Origin: Clostridiales bacterium | Lineage (GTDB): Bacteria > Bacillota > Clostridia > Oscillospirales > Oscillospiraceae | Reading direction: 5' to 3' | NCBI GenBank assembly: GCA_020860385.1 | Contig: JAJBUK010000104.1 | Coordinates: forward strand, 1 to 54,039 | Length of the DNA: 54,039 bases | In this document: one piece after another, positions 52,926 to 54,039 of the stretch | Layout: the number at the start of each line of letters is the position of its first letter | Position numbering within the stretch: position 1 is the first letter of the stretch | Program-made: the position numbers and the translations under genes | Notes under the pieces: generated by a model | Seen by the model: the letters and a program-made list of their open reading frames with translations, nothing else | Databases searched by the model: none | What the model was told of the DNA's origin: nothing

Positions 52926-54039
52926 GTGAATACAACGAAAACAATTACGAGACAAAAGCAGCGGGGTATGGCGTTCAGCGGCTTCGCCCTGGTGCCGGAG
53001 ACGCAGATCCTCTTCATCGGGGCCATGGCCTGCACCCGTCACCGGGCCCAGGAGCTGTCCGACCTGCAAAAGCAGGGGCGGCTGTCCTTCCTGTGCCTGG
53101 ACGAGGTGGACTTCATCACCGGCCGTTACCTGAGCAAAATCGAGGAGGCCATCACGGAACTGGTGGAGGCGCGGCACCCCGGCGGCATCTACCTGACGGC
53201 AGGCTGTCAGGCGGCGCTGCTGTCCACCGACTGGCAGCTGCTGATTGACAAGATGGAGGCCCAGACCGGCGTACCCATCCGCGCCCACACAGGCTGTCAC
53301 CTGTGCGGCGTCCAGCACGACGCCGGGGCGGCGGACGAGGACTCGGTGGACTCCATGGTCTACGATATGCTGCAAAAGGCGGAGCGGAGCCAGGAGGTCA
53401 GCGTCAACGTGCTGACCACCGGCGAGTTGGCTCCGGACAGCGAGCTGCGCCAGCTGCTGACCGGCGCGGGCGTGGGGCGCATCAACCTCCTGCGGGAGTG
53501 CAAGACCTTTGCCCAGTATCAGGAGATGGCAAAAGCCCACCTGAACATCGTCTGCGTGGAGGACGGCGGCGAGGCGCTGGGCCAGCGGCTCCAGGCCCGG
53601 CTGGGCATCCCCTATGTGGTGCTGGGGGGCGTGTATGACGGGGCAGAGTTGGAACGGGCCTATCAGGCCATCGGCCAGGCCCTGGGGGTCACGCTGGACA
53701 CGGCGGCCTACCGCGCCCGGCTGGAGGCCCAGCTTGCCCAGGCCAGGAACGCCTGTAAGGGGAACACCCTCACAGTGGAGGGTAGCCTGGCCGTGGCGAA
53801 GTGGCTGTACGCGGCGGGCCTGCCCGTCACACGGGTGACGGCGGAGCTGGGCAGCGACAATCAGGACTTGCAGGCCTGGTTCGCGGCCAGCGCCCCCTCT
53901 GTGAAGGTGGAAAAGGCCGTGGGTCGTCAGGGCGGCTACGGCGTCGGAAAGCCCGGCTACGGCGGGCAAGGCCGCGGCCGCGGCGAAGGCGGCGGCAGAC
54001 CGGAGTGGGCCGGACGGGGTCGCGGCGAATCCGGCGGCA
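52926..54039 (+). CDS. nitrogenase component 1-like protein (3' truncated by window)
   Basis: An open frame of 371 codons that runs off the window. The start is GTG at 52926 (AAGGATG ten bases upstream); a later ATG at 52968 is possible. GFALVPETQILFIGAMACTRHR followed by AGCQAAL and TGCHLCG is the pattern of the nitrogenase component 1 / NifDK-like oxidoreductase superfamily common in Clostridia; Cys36, Cys94, Cys124 and Cys127 could bind an Fe-S cluster. No nif genes are visible, so a role in nitrogen fixation is not implied. From ~residue 333 the sequence becomes Gly/Arg-rich (GGQGRGRGEGGGRPEW), unusual for the family. The final part is not visible. Confidence 0.7.
   Translation, partial: MNTTKTITRQKQRGMAFSGFALVPETQILFIGAMACTRHRAQELSDLQKQGRLSFLCLDEVDFITGRYLSKIEEAITELVEARHPGGIYLTAGCQAALLSTDWQLLIDKMEAQTGVPIRAHTGCHLCGVQHDAGAADEDSVDSMVYDMLQKAERSQEVSVNVLTTGELAPDSELRQLLTGAGVGRINLLRECKTFAQYQEMAKAHLNIVCVEDGGEALGQRLQARLGIPYVVLGGVYDGAELERAYQAIGQALGVTLDTAAYRARLEAQLAQARNACKGNTLTVEGSLAVAKWLYAAGLPVTRVTAELGSDNQDLQAWFAASAPSVKVEKAVGRQGGYGVGKPGYGGQGRGRGEGGGRPEWAGRGRGESGG

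Noticed and set aside
52922..53248. A 108-residue frame at the start of the nitrogenase-like gene
   Set aside because: It turns into Arg/Gly/Pro-rich nonsense, while the frame starting at GTG 52926 stays open to the window end with sensible protein sequence.
53925..53990. Walker A-like GGYGVGKPG in the tail of the nitrogenase-like protein
   Set aside because: The Ser/Thr after Lys is missing and the stretch is Gly-rich low complexity, so it is not a convincing P-loop.

Overview
The window looks like a chromosomal segment of a GC-rich, anaerobic gut-type Clostridia, most likely of the Oscillospiraceae group. This rests on strong AGGAGG ribosome binding sites, sigma-A type promoters, a T-box leader, Ser/Ala/Glu-rich lipoprotein linkers, a GlgC/GlgD pair and a monoderm-type RND pump. 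The genus is an inference. No rRNA, tRNA, CRISPR array, transposase or phage gene was seen.

Bases 1-7112 hold a fructan locus: the end of an LplC-type permease, its binding lipoprotein, a cytoplasmic GH32 hydrolase, a PfkB-type fructokinase and a surface GH32 lipoprotein with a LamG-like domain. In the surface enzyme the usual nucleophile Asp is Glu. Bases 7189-16562 hold a galactan-type locus: a LacI-family regulator that is frameshifted near its 3' end, a MalEFG/GanSPQ-like importer, an unrecognised 612-residue cytoplasmic protein, a small zinc-ribbon protein, a cytoplasmic GH53 endo-galactanase and a TraX-like membrane protein. Neither importer has an ATPase gene here, so a shared one is expected elsewhere.

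Bases 16566-26460 carry amino-acid metabolism: tyrA and two tandem paralogous membrane proteins on the minus strand, then ilvB-ilvN-ilvC behind a T-box leader whose specifier I read as GTC (valine), an acyltransferase-3 membrane protein, ilvD and an UlaG-like metallo-hydrolase. A 1456-residue RND transporter with a ~400-residue coiled-coil insertion follows.

Bases 31063-45684 hold glycogen phosphorylase (minus), a heterodimeric ABC exporter (minus), an FHA-FtsW/RodA fusion coupled to a class B penicillin-binding protein (plus), a GH3 glycosidase (plus) and an LctP-type lactate permease (minus). A ~130-nt imperfect palindrome sits between the exporter and the FHA-FtsW gene.

Bases 45852-51768 are a glycogen synthesis operon: a GlgB-like protein, glgC, glgD and glgA. 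The GlgB-like protein has lost all three catalytic acids of the GH13 fold and so appears to be a pseudoenzyme. GlgD is a known non-catalytic subunit, so the operon holds two non-catalytic paralogues. Its leader contains an intrinsic-terminator-like hairpin. The window ends with an SDR oxidoreductase whose promoter lies inside a near-perfect inverted repeat, and with the start of a nitrogenase-component-1-like protein with a Gly/Arg-rich tail, cut by the window edge.

Together the genes describe a saccharolytic cell that imports fructo- and galacto-oligosaccharides, stores carbon as glycogen, makes its own branched-chain amino acids and exports compounds. Long antisense reading frames opposite many genes are treated as GC-driven shadows.
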